Of a stretch of 26,724 nt of DNA, positions 1 to 7,065 are shown piece after piece. The DNA is from a virus, in IMG/VR virus record IMGVR_UViG_3300025282_000199, positions 1-26,724 of that record; one strand, given 5' to 3'. The stretch's first letter is position 1, and each line of letters starts with the position of its first letter. Made by a program: the position numbers and the translations under genes. The notes under the pieces are model-generated. The model saw only the letters and a program-made list of their open reading frames with translations. It was not told the origin of the DNA and made no database searches.

Positions 1-638
1 CTCATTGCTTCTAGGACCGCTTCATCGCCCGTCTCCCGGTGTTCCCAAAAATCTCCCGCGTATACTCCGCCCAAACACGCAGACGCCGCAATGACGCCCT
101 CATTGTGCTCCTGGAGCATATCGTAATCTACTCGCGGAAAGCGATAATGGTTGCCCTCGTTATAGCTTTTGCTTATAAGTTGGAAAATGTTGTTTAATCC
201 TTTTTGGTTCTGCGCCAACAGAATTAAATGTCTTCGCTTATTCAGAGAACTTTTTATTACTTTCTTAGTCTCGCCCTCATCTTCTACTGTTGCGCCTGCT
301 GCATCGCCATCCAGTTTCGCTTGTCTTTTTTTGCTTTCTGCTCTTTCTTTCTTGGTGCGTTCATAATCCTCTTTCCACTCTTCGACGGAAGGAATAAAAT
401 ACGCCTCAACACCAAAAATTGGTTTGAAGTCTTTACCTTCTTCTTTCATTTTCTTAGCGTGTATCACTTGATATGCTAGCCCGTTCATGTTGCCATGATC
501 AGTTAATGCTAAAGCGTCCATGCCATTGCCATATGCAAAATCCATATGTTCTTGAGGATATCCTAATCCATCAAATACGCTTGCTACGCTATGAGCGTGT
601 AGTCCCACAAAGGGAATCGATGATTCTTTTCTTTCCAT
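1..638 (-). CDS. dnaE: DNA polymerase III alpha subunit (DnaE-type), N-terminal PHP domain, cut by window edge
   Basis: Reading the minus strand from the ATG at 638 gives 212 open codons that run off the left edge. The protein matches the PHP domain that starts bacterial replicative polymerases of family C. Visible motifs are LHAHS (residues 13-17) followed by FDG, TDHGN (46-50), FGVEAY (75-80), HLILLA (137-142) and ACLGG (187-191). These carry the histidine, aspartate, glutamate and cysteine positions that bind metals in PHP domains with an active nuclease, so the domain looks catalytically intact (inference). A charged, Lys/Glu-rich insertion lies at about residues 85-130. The start follows an AGGAAA ribosome site and a consensus promoter. 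The polymerase palm lies outside the window, so a free PHP enzyme is not strictly excluded, but the motif set is DnaE-like. Confidence 0.88.
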   Translation of the reverse strand, partial: MERKESSIPFVGLHAHSVASVFDGLGYPQEHMDFAYGNGMDALALTDHGNMNGLAYQVIHAKKMKEEGKDFKPIFGVEAYFIPSVEEWKEDYERTKKERAESKKRQAKLDGDAAGATVEDEGETKKVIKSSLNKRRHLILLAQNQKGLNNIFQLISKSYNEGNHYRFPRVDYDMLQEHNEGVIAASACLGGVYAGDFWEHRETGDEAVLEAM

Positions 639-672
639 AGTAGATTTTCCTGTCAATTAAAGTTCGGAGCGT

Positions 673-701
673 ATTATAGCAGATCACTTTCCGGTTGTCA
701 A
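673..701 (-). promoter_or_regulatory. Consensus sigma70 promoter of the dnaE-type gene
   Basis: On the minus strand this reads TTGACA, 17 bases, TATAAT: both hexamers are perfect and the spacing is optimal. The -10 box is preceded by TGC, an extended -10. The spacer ends in AAAGTGATCTGC, nearly identical to the spacers of the ssb and ParB-like gene promoters. The -10 box ends about 35 bases before the ATG at 638. Confidence 0.85.
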
Positions 702-734
702 GCTATTTCTTGCGAACTCCATAAGATGCTGATA

Positions 735-1379
735 CTACGAGAGTATCTTCTTGGCGATGCTTTTTACTGCCATGCGCTCATTCCGAGAAAGGCCCTCGTA
801 AGTTTCCAAACCTTCCGCAGTGATAAAAGGTCGATTGCGAATACGACTCTTGAACTCCGCCTTTTCCGCTTCTTCTCCGCCATATTTTAGATCACCAACC
901 GACACCTCCATTCCCAATCCTGGAAATTCACTATTATTGGTGCCCAGCAGTTTCGCTCCTTTGCCTCCTCGCGGAATAACAAGAACTGAATCTTGGCAGA
1001 ACTTCCTTCCCAGCTTCTCAACATCGGAGATGAAACTTGGGTTATCTTTGAGGTTCACAGCAAAAAGACTGTTCTCTGATACTTCCACCGCTGCTGGAGT
1101 TTCAAAATCTTCTATGTAAGATCCCTTTACTTTAGTGACGCCATACCCAGATGCAAGAAGAGCGGCTTTCAAATCGCGATTACGAAGAAAGTTAGCGCTT
1201 TTCTTTTTGCCTTTGCCCACCTCTTCAATAGGCGGCGCTTCCACACACTTAGATGTGTCTGAGGGATCACCACGGAATCCGGTGAGGATCGCCGTGTCGT
1301 GCTCCTGTATGTGCTCGTATACCCGAGATAGCGATGACTCCTTCAAGTATTGCCTCCATTCATTAATAATCTTTTTCAT
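735..1379 (-). CDS. Conserved phage protein, DUF3293-like
   Basis: This is a 214-residue protein of unknown function. I place the start at the ATG at 1379 because a strong GGAGGT ribosome site sits 7 bases upstream; the GTG 15 bases further up would lie on that site. The N-terminus (NEWRQYLKES) is a short amphipathic segment of a kind I recall at the start of many T4-like phage proteins. The rest has the pattern of the DUF3293 family: an ILTGFRG start, NRDLKAALLASGYG, GSYIEDF, ENSLF and LGRKFCQDSVL. No catalytic role is known for that family. The gene is separated from the next upstream gene by a CTATTTAT motif and from dnaE by a promoter, so it is probably its own transcription unit. Family assignment is by eye only. 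Confidence 0.72.
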   Translation of the reverse strand: MKKIINEWRQYLKESSLSRVYEHIQEHDTAILTGFRGDPSDTSKCVEAPPIEEVGKGKKKSANFLRNRDLKAALLASGYGVTKVKGSYIEDFETPAAVEVSENSLFAVNLKDNPSFISDVEKLGRKFCQDSVLVIPRGGKGAKLLGTNNSEFPGLGMEVSVGDLKYGGEEAEKAEFKSRIRNRPFITAEGLETYEGLSRNERMAVKSIAKKILS

Positions 1380-1401
1380 AATTCTAACCTCCACACTTTA
1401 G

Positions 1402-1412
1402 ATAAATAGTTT
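1402..1412 (-). promoter_or_regulatory. Candidate phage (late?) promoter motif CTATTTAT
   Basis: In the direction of transcription the site reads GAAACTATTTATC, 22 bases before the ATG at 1379. It overlaps the stop codon of the upstream nucleotidyltransferase-like gene. Nearly the same string lies upstream of the genes starting at 22511 and 24300. It is the reverse complement of the T4 late core (TATAAATA), so its orientation is puzzling. Confidence 0.35.
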
Positions 1413-2350
1413 CAAACTTCTTCTATGCGATCTTCTCCAAAAGGATTATGTTCATGATACTTCAAAATCATCTTGGGTCTGATAACATACTTCGCATATT
1501 CACTTCCCATATACTCGGCGTATCCTTCCCAGTTATCTATGTTGAAATATCTTTCAGTTTCCACTATTGTTTGCTCGTCAATATCTATCTGTCCAAACAC
1601 TTTTTCTAGTGAAAAGTATTTTGCGCTATATCTTTCATCCAGCGGGAGCTTCTCTCCCTTTACGGTATTCTCTTCTTTATCAAAATACGATCCTGGTTCA
1701 TAACGGCCGGTGCCTTCTCTTATGGTTCTGCGAAACTTTTTCCAATCTTCCACGTCGAAAGTAAACGACAAATATTCCCCGTCTCTCACCGTTTTCCCTT
1801 TGTGGGAAATGTAGAATTTCTTCTTCTTATCAGAAATCGCCTTTCTGTGCTTCCGCAAACTACGCACACTATGTACGCCATGCGGAAACGAAACATAGTA
1901 TCTGTCTGGCACAACCCATTTGCTTATAATCTTCGAGAGAGAAAACGCCCGCATTGAACCATAAACAACGCTCCACGCAAGGCAATCTCTCTTGTCTCTG
2001 TCTTTGGGATGAATGGGAACGTAGAAAATCGGAATAGTCTTTTCCTGCTCTGATCCGAATGCATACCCATACTTCCCTCTCGATGCGGCAGTCCATACCG
2101 GATCAACAATCCAGTCTCCTATCCTATGCCTGATTAATGATTGCATCTCTTTGTGACAAACAATCCAAATACTTTCACATCCTGCCATCGCACACTCATA
2201 CACGCTTCTCTCGACCGCCAGATAGTTGTTCCCAATTGGCATCAAACTGTCATGCCACGGAAACTTAAAATCCAGTGGTGGGCCCGCGACTGGAATGACT
2301 CCTGCTAACGTAAAGTAAGACGTATCCTGTACTGGTTTAATATTTTCCAT
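1412..2350 (-). CDS. Nucleotidyltransferase-like protein
   Basis: This is a 312-residue protein. The first 60 residues have the layout of a sugar-phosphate nucleotidyltransferase: a strand with GVIPVAGPP, then a DSLMPIGNNYLAVERSVYEC helix start, then AGCESIWIVC, resembling the GlmU/RmlA opening where NTP binds. A second segment, FYVPIHP followed by AWSVVYGS (about residues 108-132), resembles the next family landmark. The usual GxGTR..PK signature is not intact, so activity is uncertain. The gene starts inside the end of the upstream gene (14-nt overlap) with no good ribosome site, which suggests translational coupling. A role in modifying a sugar or nucleotide would be a guess. The fold assignment is by eye. 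Confidence 0.6.
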   Translation of the reverse strand: MENIKPVQDTSYFTLAGVIPVAGPPLDFKFPWHDSLMPIGNNYLAVERSVYECAMAGCESIWIVCHKEMQSLIRHRIGDWIVDPVWTAASRGKYGYAFGSEQEKTIPIFYVPIHPKDRDKRDCLAWSVVYGSMRAFSLSKIISKWVVPDRYYVSFPHGVHSVRSLRKHRKAISDKKKKFYISHKGKTVRDGEYLSFTFDVEDWKKFRRTIREGTGRYEPGSYFDKEENTVKGEKLPLDERYSAKYFSLEKVFGQIDIDEQTIVETERYFNIDNWEGYAEYMGSEYAKYVIRPKMILKYHEHNPFGEDRIEEV

Positions 2351-3143
2351 GAAAATACTTTCTCAACCGAGAAGCATATTTATTTCTCGTTTCAACATTG
2401 CAGTATTTCTCTAGAAGATCATCATCCTTGAATGGTTCAATGGGAATGGTGAAAACTTCTCTCTGTGCAGTCTCTAACTTTATTGACAATCTTCTTGTTT
2501 TCCCTGTGCGCGGGTCAATTCCATTCTTCTTTCCTTGAATGCCTGCATCTTTCATCATATCCAATACCTTAAATTTCACGTATGAATCTGTATATTCCGC
2601 ACATCTCATTTGCTTTTCTGTCAAATAAGAGATTGCCAAAATGTCTTTCTTTTTTTTAGGATTTCCATCCATTCTTTCAGAAAAGTAAAAATACACATCC
2701 TTCACAAAATCATCAGGACCAGAAAGACGCATAAGATTGTGGGGGGAACTCTTCCTGTCATTAATCCAGTCAAGAACTTTCATCTTTTTCTTTTTCTTAA
2801 GAATACCTTCCCACCCGGATAAACCATCGTCATCAAAAACAACCAGATCATCAAACTTAAATGCACCGTATACAGCGCCATCAGTGAAAGCTTTGAGAAT
2901 ATCTCCATCGACTCGCATCCCTTCCACTATATCACTCATCGGGAGCAACCCAGACAATGACATCTGGAAGGCTAGTTCGCGCCATCGTTGTTGCTTGCTG
3001 GTGCCCTGCTTATCCTTCTCAAAAAAAAGAGGAATCCTTGGCGTCGAATAAATTACAGGTATGTTATTATAATACCCATAAAGCAACGACGCCAAGGATC
3101 CACCAATTATTATTCTTTCATATTCATAAATTTGATTTTTCAT
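2337..3143 (-). CDS. Conserved hypothetical phage protein with Rossmann-like N-terminus
   Basis: This is a 268-residue protein. Residues 8-32 read like the first strand, glycine turn and helix of an FAD or NAD(P) binding fold (ERIIIGGSLASLLYGYY, then IPVIY), but no second nucleotide-binding motif is obvious and the protein is short for a flavoenzyme. Later segments are basic and hydrophilic, with runs of lysine near residues 117-121 and 163-166 and a conserved-looking FYFSERMDGN block. I associate this block with a protein family of aquatic T4-like phages, but cannot name a function. It starts 8 nt after the GroES-like gene and overlaps the nucleotidyltransferase-like gene, so the three are probably co-expressed. 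Confidence 0.7.
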   Translation of the reverse strand: MKNQIYEYERIIIGGSLASLLYGYYNNIPVIYSTPRIPLFFEKDKQGTSKQQRWRELAFQMSLSGLLPMSDIVEGMRVDGDILKAFTDGAVYGAFKFDDLVVFDDDGLSGWEGILKKKKKMKVLDWINDRKSSPHNLMRLSGPDDFVKDVYFYFSERMDGNPKKKKDILAISYLTEKQMRCAEYTDSYVKFKVLDMMKDAGIQGKKNGIDPRTGKTRRLSIKLETAQREVFTIPIEPFKDDDLLEKYCNVETRNKYASRLRKYFHGKY

Positions 3144-3151
3144 TCATTTCA

Positions 3152-3430
3152 TTATTGATTCTCATAAAGAACAATAAAATTCTCTGAGATTATGAAATAT
3201 TTTACGCCGTCTATATCGACAGTCCTAACCATGGACTCCTCTACAACCACTCTAGTGCCAATGGCAAATACTGAAGAGCAGTCCAAAGACCTGCCCACAA
3301 TCCTATAAGCACCAAAATCTTTAACAATTTTAAAGTCGTCAGGTACCAATACCTTTGAATCAAAATTCGTCTCATTAGTTTCATCCCCCTCTAGCAACAA
3401 GTGCCTATTAAACGGCGTATACTTTTTCAC
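3152..3430 (-). CDS. GroES-like co-chaperonin (T4 gp31 type)
   Basis: This 92-residue protein fits the GroES fold in length and layout: an N-terminal KKYTPFNRHLLLE strand, a polar stretch (about residues 15-26) ending in KVLVP at the place of the GroEL-binding mobile loop, a central GAYRIV region, GTRVVVEES, and a C-terminal DGVKYFIISENFIVLY like the GroES ending. Phage co-chaperonins replace GroES so that the host chaperonin can fold the capsid protein (known for T4 gp31). I prefer the GTG at 3430, which overlaps the upstream stop as GTGA and gives a GroES-like start; a GTG at 3436 is also possible. Similarity is at fold-pattern level only. Confidence 0.55.
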   Translation of the reverse strand: MKKYTPFNRHLLLEGDETNETNFDSKVLVPDDFKIVKDFGAYRIVGRSLDCSSVFAIGTRVVVEESMVRTVDIDGVKYFIISENFIVLYENQ

Positions 3431-3702
3431 CCACACACCTTGGTCCTCGCATACAAGTCAAAGAAATCTTTCATTTGCTCCAGGTCAACTTCGCTCTTCA
3501 TTAGGCGAAACGCTTTCACCGCTGCCGAAATTTCTTCTTTACTAAGCCATCCATTCTCCACATAATTTTCTTTCAACGCTCGCTTTTGTTCCTTGTACGG
3601 TTCCATCTCTTCTTCGAGAGCTGCCAAAGATTTAATATAGTTCACAATCTTTTCTTCTTTATCCGCTCCGGATTCAACAATTTTTAAATTACTTTTTGCC
3701 AT
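3427..3702 (-). CDS. Small helical protein, GapR/DUF2312-like
   Basis: This is a 91-residue protein that is almost wholly helical. Residues 14-48 form a long Glu/Lys-rich coiled coil (IVNYIKSLAALEEEME and on), followed by NGWLSKEEISAAVKAFRL and ending in FFDLYA. The order of parts, a dimerising coiled coil, a short NG turn, a helix with an R-L-K pattern and a closing DLY, matches GapR (DUF2312), a nucleoid-associated protein of alphaproteobacteria that clamps overtwisted DNA. A DNA-binding role is therefore possible but unproven. The start follows AAAGGAG and a TTGACA promoter. It overlaps the GroES-like gene by 4 nt. It could equally be an unrelated coiled-coil protein. Confidence 0.72.
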   Translation of the reverse strand: MAKSNLKIVESGADKEEKIVNYIKSLAALEEEMEPYKEQKRALKENYVENGWLSKEEISAAVKAFRLMKSEVDLEQMKDFFDLYARTKVCG

Positions 3703-3733
3703 CTTTTTTCTCCTTTGTTCAAGATGTTTTCTT

Positions 3734-3762
3734 AGACTAACAGATCAATTTTCTCTTGTCAA
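3734..3762 (-). promoter_or_regulatory. Sigma70-type promoter before the GapR-like gene
   Basis: On the minus strand it reads TTGACA, 17 bases, TAGTCT. The -35 box is perfect, the -10 box is weak (4 of 6), but the spacer ends in AAATTGATCTGT, matching the motif of the other phage promoters. It lies between the ribonucleotide reductase stop and the GapR-like start. A weak -10 could mean regulated use. Confidence 0.6.
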
Positions 3763-3767
3763 GCTTT

Positions 3768-5636
3768 TTATTTTACCTCACAGACACCTCCAGCACATGC
3801 CAGTTCTCCCTGCAAATCAGTATTATCTTCCGTTTCTATCACCTGCGTCAAATCAACACTCTTTAGATATTCCATCATCCTATTGTAAGTTTCTTCACTA
3901 CACTCCTCAAAAGGTTCCTGAACATAAGATCCGCCATCATAGGGGAGAACGGAAATCCCATTATAGCATCCATGATTATCCCACATCCACTTACCAACCA
4001 TATCCCACTCATCTTCCTTAACGGAAATCGTAGCAGAAATATTGTGAGTATTTTGCCCGCGTCGGTGTCCGGGTTTAATCCAGTTTTTCGAAAACCATTT
4101 AATTCTTTCTAACAAATTTAAAGAACTTTCTTCTCGAAAAATGGCTCCCTTTGGTGCCTTCTGCGGCACCGATATAACAGCGGTATCGTGCGGACGGAAA
4201 TATTCATCTTCAACTAGTTCTGGATGGTTTTCTGCTAAATAACCATAGATCGGCTCATTCTTTCCAACCCTTATTCTTCGAATATAATATTTGCTGTGCC
4301 ATGCGTGGATGCCCGAAGAACACCCCAACGCCAAAGACGTGGTACCAGCTGGCTTGATTGTGGTGATGCGCGAGGCAATATTAACTCCAACCTCTTTTGC
4401 AATTTCTTTATTCTTTTCCTTCGCTGATTTCGCCGCCTTCTTGAGATCCAAATCTTGAATTTTGTTTGAAGCGATCCCAGTCAAACTCACGCCAAGCAAC
4501 GCTTCCTTTTCAGTTGTCTTTTGCCAAATAGGCCGAAGATAATGAAAATTGGTATATCCCGCCTGCAACGTGCCAATAAGAGTGGCGGCGCCAATGCGAC
4601 CCTCTAAATCTTCTTGATCTTCCACAGTGGAAGCATTCACTTCACACAAATTACAAAACTGAAATGGTCGCAAAGCGATCTCACAGCAAGGGTTGGTGCC
4701 GTAGTCCTTATCGTTTGAAAAATATATCCCTGGCTCTCCCGAATTGCTGAGTTGTATCTTTTCCCACAAACCAAAAAAGAACTCTTCGTCTATCTTGTGA
4801 CGCAACAAAACAGCACTATTATTTGATCTTCCGCGTTGCGGGTTAAGTTCATACCAGTTACCGTATTTACACGAAATCATCTCTTCATCGTCGGCCGAAA
4901 ACAAAGATATCAAGGCGGCACGACGAATGCCACCCGCCAGCACAGCATCCGCTATGTGGCAAACAATATCATGAACATCAATTGAAGAAAGCTGATCGCC
5001 ATCTTCTTTGTGATTCATAATACTCTTAATCTGTCGAAGGCACGTCTTCAATGGTTCTGGTCCTGGCGCTTTGCCTCCGCTTGTTACTAACTGAGCACCC
5101 TTCGTGCGGATATCACTAAAATCGAAATCAACAGTAGGGGTGCCGTTGAAATAAGATTTCATCAACACCTTTACGGAATCTGCCCATCCTTCGATGCTGT
5201 CGCCAACGAGGTATCGTCTTGATTTGTTGGAGTTAGGCTTTCTTATTTCTGGAAGCTTTTCTACGTGGTGGGACTGGACACTATATCCAACACCAGTACC
5301 CCCCAAAAGCAAAAAAAGAATCTCACTAAACACTCGCCAATCATCTACGGGAGCGTATGCACAATTATAAATCCTATTAGGAGAAATCTCAATTGGTTTT
5401 CCGCTGAACTGCAAGGATCTCATGGATGGTAAAACCTTCTTATCATAAACAAACTTATATGCCTCTTCTATCTTTTCCCGCAATTCAGGATACTTTTTTT
5501 GGTGCATATGTTTGTTTCGCGTGACTAACTCTTCCCAGGTTTCTCTTCTTCCTAGTTTTTTTAAATACCTGGCGTATTTCATATAAACTGTAATGTCACT
5601 TAAGATTTTACTTGATAATTCCATTTCTTCTCGCAT
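3768..5636 (-). CDS. nrdJ: Adenosylcobalamin-dependent (class II) ribonucleotide reductase
   Basis: This 622-residue enzyme reduces ribonucleotides to deoxyribonucleotides for phage DNA synthesis. All five cysteines of the monomeric B12-dependent type are in place. C92 (YNCAY) and C328 (FCNL) would be the active-site pair. N315, C317 and E319 in NPCCEI are the catalytic triad around the thiyl radical cysteine, and C614/C619 near the C-terminus (CAGGVC) form the shuttle pair. Further family motifs are GGTGVGYS (112-119), GGIRRAAL (235-242) and PAGTTSLALGCSSG. It is shorter than the roughly 740-residue Lactobacillus enzyme. The start at 5636 follows AAAGGAG and comes just after the helicase stop, so the two genes are co-transcribed. 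Confidence 0.95.
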   Translation of the reverse strand: MREEMELSSKILSDITVYMKYARYLKKLGRRETWEELVTRNKHMHQKKYPELREKIEEAYKFVYDKKVLPSMRSLQFSGKPIEISPNRIYNCAYAPVDDWRVFSEILFLLLGGTGVGYSVQSHHVEKLPEIRKPNSNKSRRYLVGDSIEGWADSVKVLMKSYFNGTPTVDFDFSDIRTKGAQLVTSGGKAPGPEPLKTCLRQIKSIMNHKEDGDQLSSIDVHDIVCHIADAVLAGGIRRAALISLFSADDEEMISCKYGNWYELNPQRGRSNNSAVLLRHKIDEEFFFGLWEKIQLSNSGEPGIYFSNDKDYGTNPCCEIALRPFQFCNLCEVNASTVEDQEDLEGRIGAATLIGTLQAGYTNFHYLRPIWQKTTEKEALLGVSLTGIASNKIQDLDLKKAAKSAKEKNKEIAKEVGVNIASRITTIKPAGTTSLALGCSSGIHAWHSKYYIRRIRVGKNEPIYGYLAENHPELVEDEYFRPHDTAVISVPQKAPKGAIFREESSLNLLERIKWFSKNWIKPGHRRGQNTHNISATISVKEDEWDMVGKWMWDNHGCYNGISVLPYDGGSYVQEPFEECSEETYNRMMEYLKSVDLTQVIETEDNTDLQGELACAGGVCEVK

Positions 5637-5639
5637 GCT

Positions 5640-7019
5640 TTATTCTCCTTTTGTTGTGAGGTTATTTTTTTCTCTTCTCTGCTCTCGCATCTCCCTGTAT
5701 ACTTTCTGTGGCCCATTGTCGCCCGCTTCCGCAGATAATTCTGTCTGAGGGAACACCTTTATCTCCACATTACTTGGATCCATAAAAATTGGAAACACGA
5801 TGCCATCAATGCCATTCCTATTTTTGGCAATATATATTCTACCTGTGTTGTTGGATTTATCTGAACCTGTTCTTGATACCGAGAAGATGAAGTCCGCTAC
5901 AAAGCATTTCGAAAATGCTTCGCTTATTGATTCCATTGTTATAACTTCGGCGTTTATCCCACTCCTATTAGTTTGAGAGGCGGTCCAGACCGGGCACTCG
6001 AATTCTTGAGCAATTGCCCTTAACTCTTCATAAATAGTTTCGAGATTTTCTCTTTTCTCTTTTGATTGAAAAATAGGCTTTAAAATATCACCATAATCTA
6101 CAATGATCATGTCAACGTCAAAATCCCTACTTTTCAACTTTTCCAAGTGAGTTCTGATGGTCTGAGTGGTAGCACTTTTAGTCGGATATTCCTTAATCAA
6201 AAGTTTTCCCGCAAGACTCTTTACCTCTTTAAATACCTCTTCTTTGTTGTAATATAAATCATTAATCGGAATACCCGTAAGGCAACTATCATATCTATTT
6301 CCAATAGTAACATCTTGAAGTTCCAGAGTGTAGTGAACGACATTAGATCCTCGCTGTAGTGCTTGCATCCCCATGTGTGTCAGCACCATACTCTTGCCTA
6401 CGCCTGTAGGAGAAATGACCACGCCCAACTCTCCCTTTCCCATGCCACCACCAATGATGCCATCGATCTCATCCCATCCAGTAGTAATCGGATTCCTAGA
6501 TTTTATCTGATACCTTTTTTCAAAATCCTCGATAAAATCATATCCAACATCGTTGCTAACCCCCAACTTTAGGGCGTCATTAATAATCTTGCTCACCTCG
6601 TCAAAAGATGAATCCTGCATTAGTTTAACGCTCTTCAGCATTGCGCCCTGAAGCGTCTGCTTGCGACAAAAATCAAGAGACTTGTCTCTTACAAATTCAT
6701 CGTTAACGTCTGCATAATTATCAGTCTTCAGGCGGACATAAAAATCCCTAACTTGCTTTCTTACTACTTCGCTCGAAGAAGAATCTTCGCTCTTAAGAAT
6801 GCTCTCAAATGTTGGCGCCGAAGGATGCGTCTTATATTTCTTCTTGTAAGAATAAATCTTCTTGACAAAATCTTGTAAATATTTCAGTTCAAAAAAATTT
6901 ATGTCAAGCACTTCACCGATTTGTGTTGAAAACTTTGAATCTTCTAAAATTATCTTTGCCAAAGATTCTTGAAAAGCTTTGCCAAAAGATCCGAATGTTG
7001 CATCTCTCGTTTGTTCCAT
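5640..7019 (-). CDS. dnaB: DnaB-type replicative helicase (T4 gp41-like)
   Basis: This 459-residue protein has the RecA-like core of hexameric replicative helicases that move 5' to 3' on the lagging strand. Seen motifs are TTGWDEID (179-186), Walker A SPTGVGKS (203-210), the catalytic glutamate in TLEL (about 233), Walker B MIIVDYGD (304-311), TASQTNRSG (346-354) and the AKNRNG arginine-finger region (398-403). Residues 1-160 are the N-terminal helical part. No primase (zinc-finger/TOPRIM) domain is fused, and I see no primase in the window. The C-terminal 25 residues are charged. The start at 7019 has only a poor ribosome site (GGGACGGG region), preceded by its own promoter. Confidence 0.93.
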   Translation of the reverse strand: MEQTRDATFGSFGKAFQESLAKIILEDSKFSTQIGEVLDINFFELKYLQDFVKKIYSYKKKYKTHPSAPTFESILKSEDSSSSEVVRKQVRDFYVRLKTDNYADVNDEFVRDKSLDFCRKQTLQGAMLKSVKLMQDSSFDEVSKIINDALKLGVSNDVGYDFIEDFEKRYQIKSRNPITTGWDEIDGIIGGGMGKGELGVVISPTGVGKSMVLTHMGMQALQRGSNVVHYTLELQDVTIGNRYDSCLTGIPINDLYYNKEEVFKEVKSLAGKLLIKEYPTKSATTQTIRTHLEKLKSRDFDVDMIIVDYGDILKPIFQSKEKRENLETIYEELRAIAQEFECPVWTASQTNRSGINAEVITMESISEAFSKCFVADFIFSVSRTGSDKSNNTGRIYIAKNRNGIDGIVFPIFMDPSNVEIKVFPQTELSAEAGDNGPQKVYREMREQRREKNNLTTKGE

Positions 7020-7036
7020 ATACCCGTCCCAAATGT

Positions 7037-7065
7037 AAAATAAGCTTATTTTTCGCTTTTGTCAA
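7037..7065 (-). promoter_or_regulatory. Sigma70-type promoter before the helicase gene
   Basis: On the minus strand it reads TTGACA, 17 bases, TATTTT. The -35 box touches the stop codon of the flap nuclease gene. This promoter lacks the TGATCTG spacer element found in the others, so it may be controlled differently. Confidence 0.6.

Noticed and set aside
731-747. Hairpin GATACT/AGTATC at the end of the DUF3293-like gene
   Set aside because: The 6-bp stem is A/T-rich and is not followed by a T tract on either strand, so I do not call it a terminator.
2619-2624. Isolated TTGACA in coding DNA, also at 8132, 12085, 14045 and 20739
   Set aside because: No acceptable -10 box at 16-18 bases downstream. 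The one at 8132 has a loosely similar spacer but its -10 position reads TAGGGA.
3768-5636. Search for an intein or intron in the reductase, helicase, recombinase and polymerase genes
   Set aside because: All conserved motifs follow each other at normal spacing with no insertion at the usual sites.
6030-6040. A CTATTTAT motif (GAAACTATTTATG) inside the helicase gene
   Set aside because: It falls within conserved helicase coding sequence (LETIYEE) with no gene start soon after it. It shows that the motif also occurs by chance and lowers confidence in the others.
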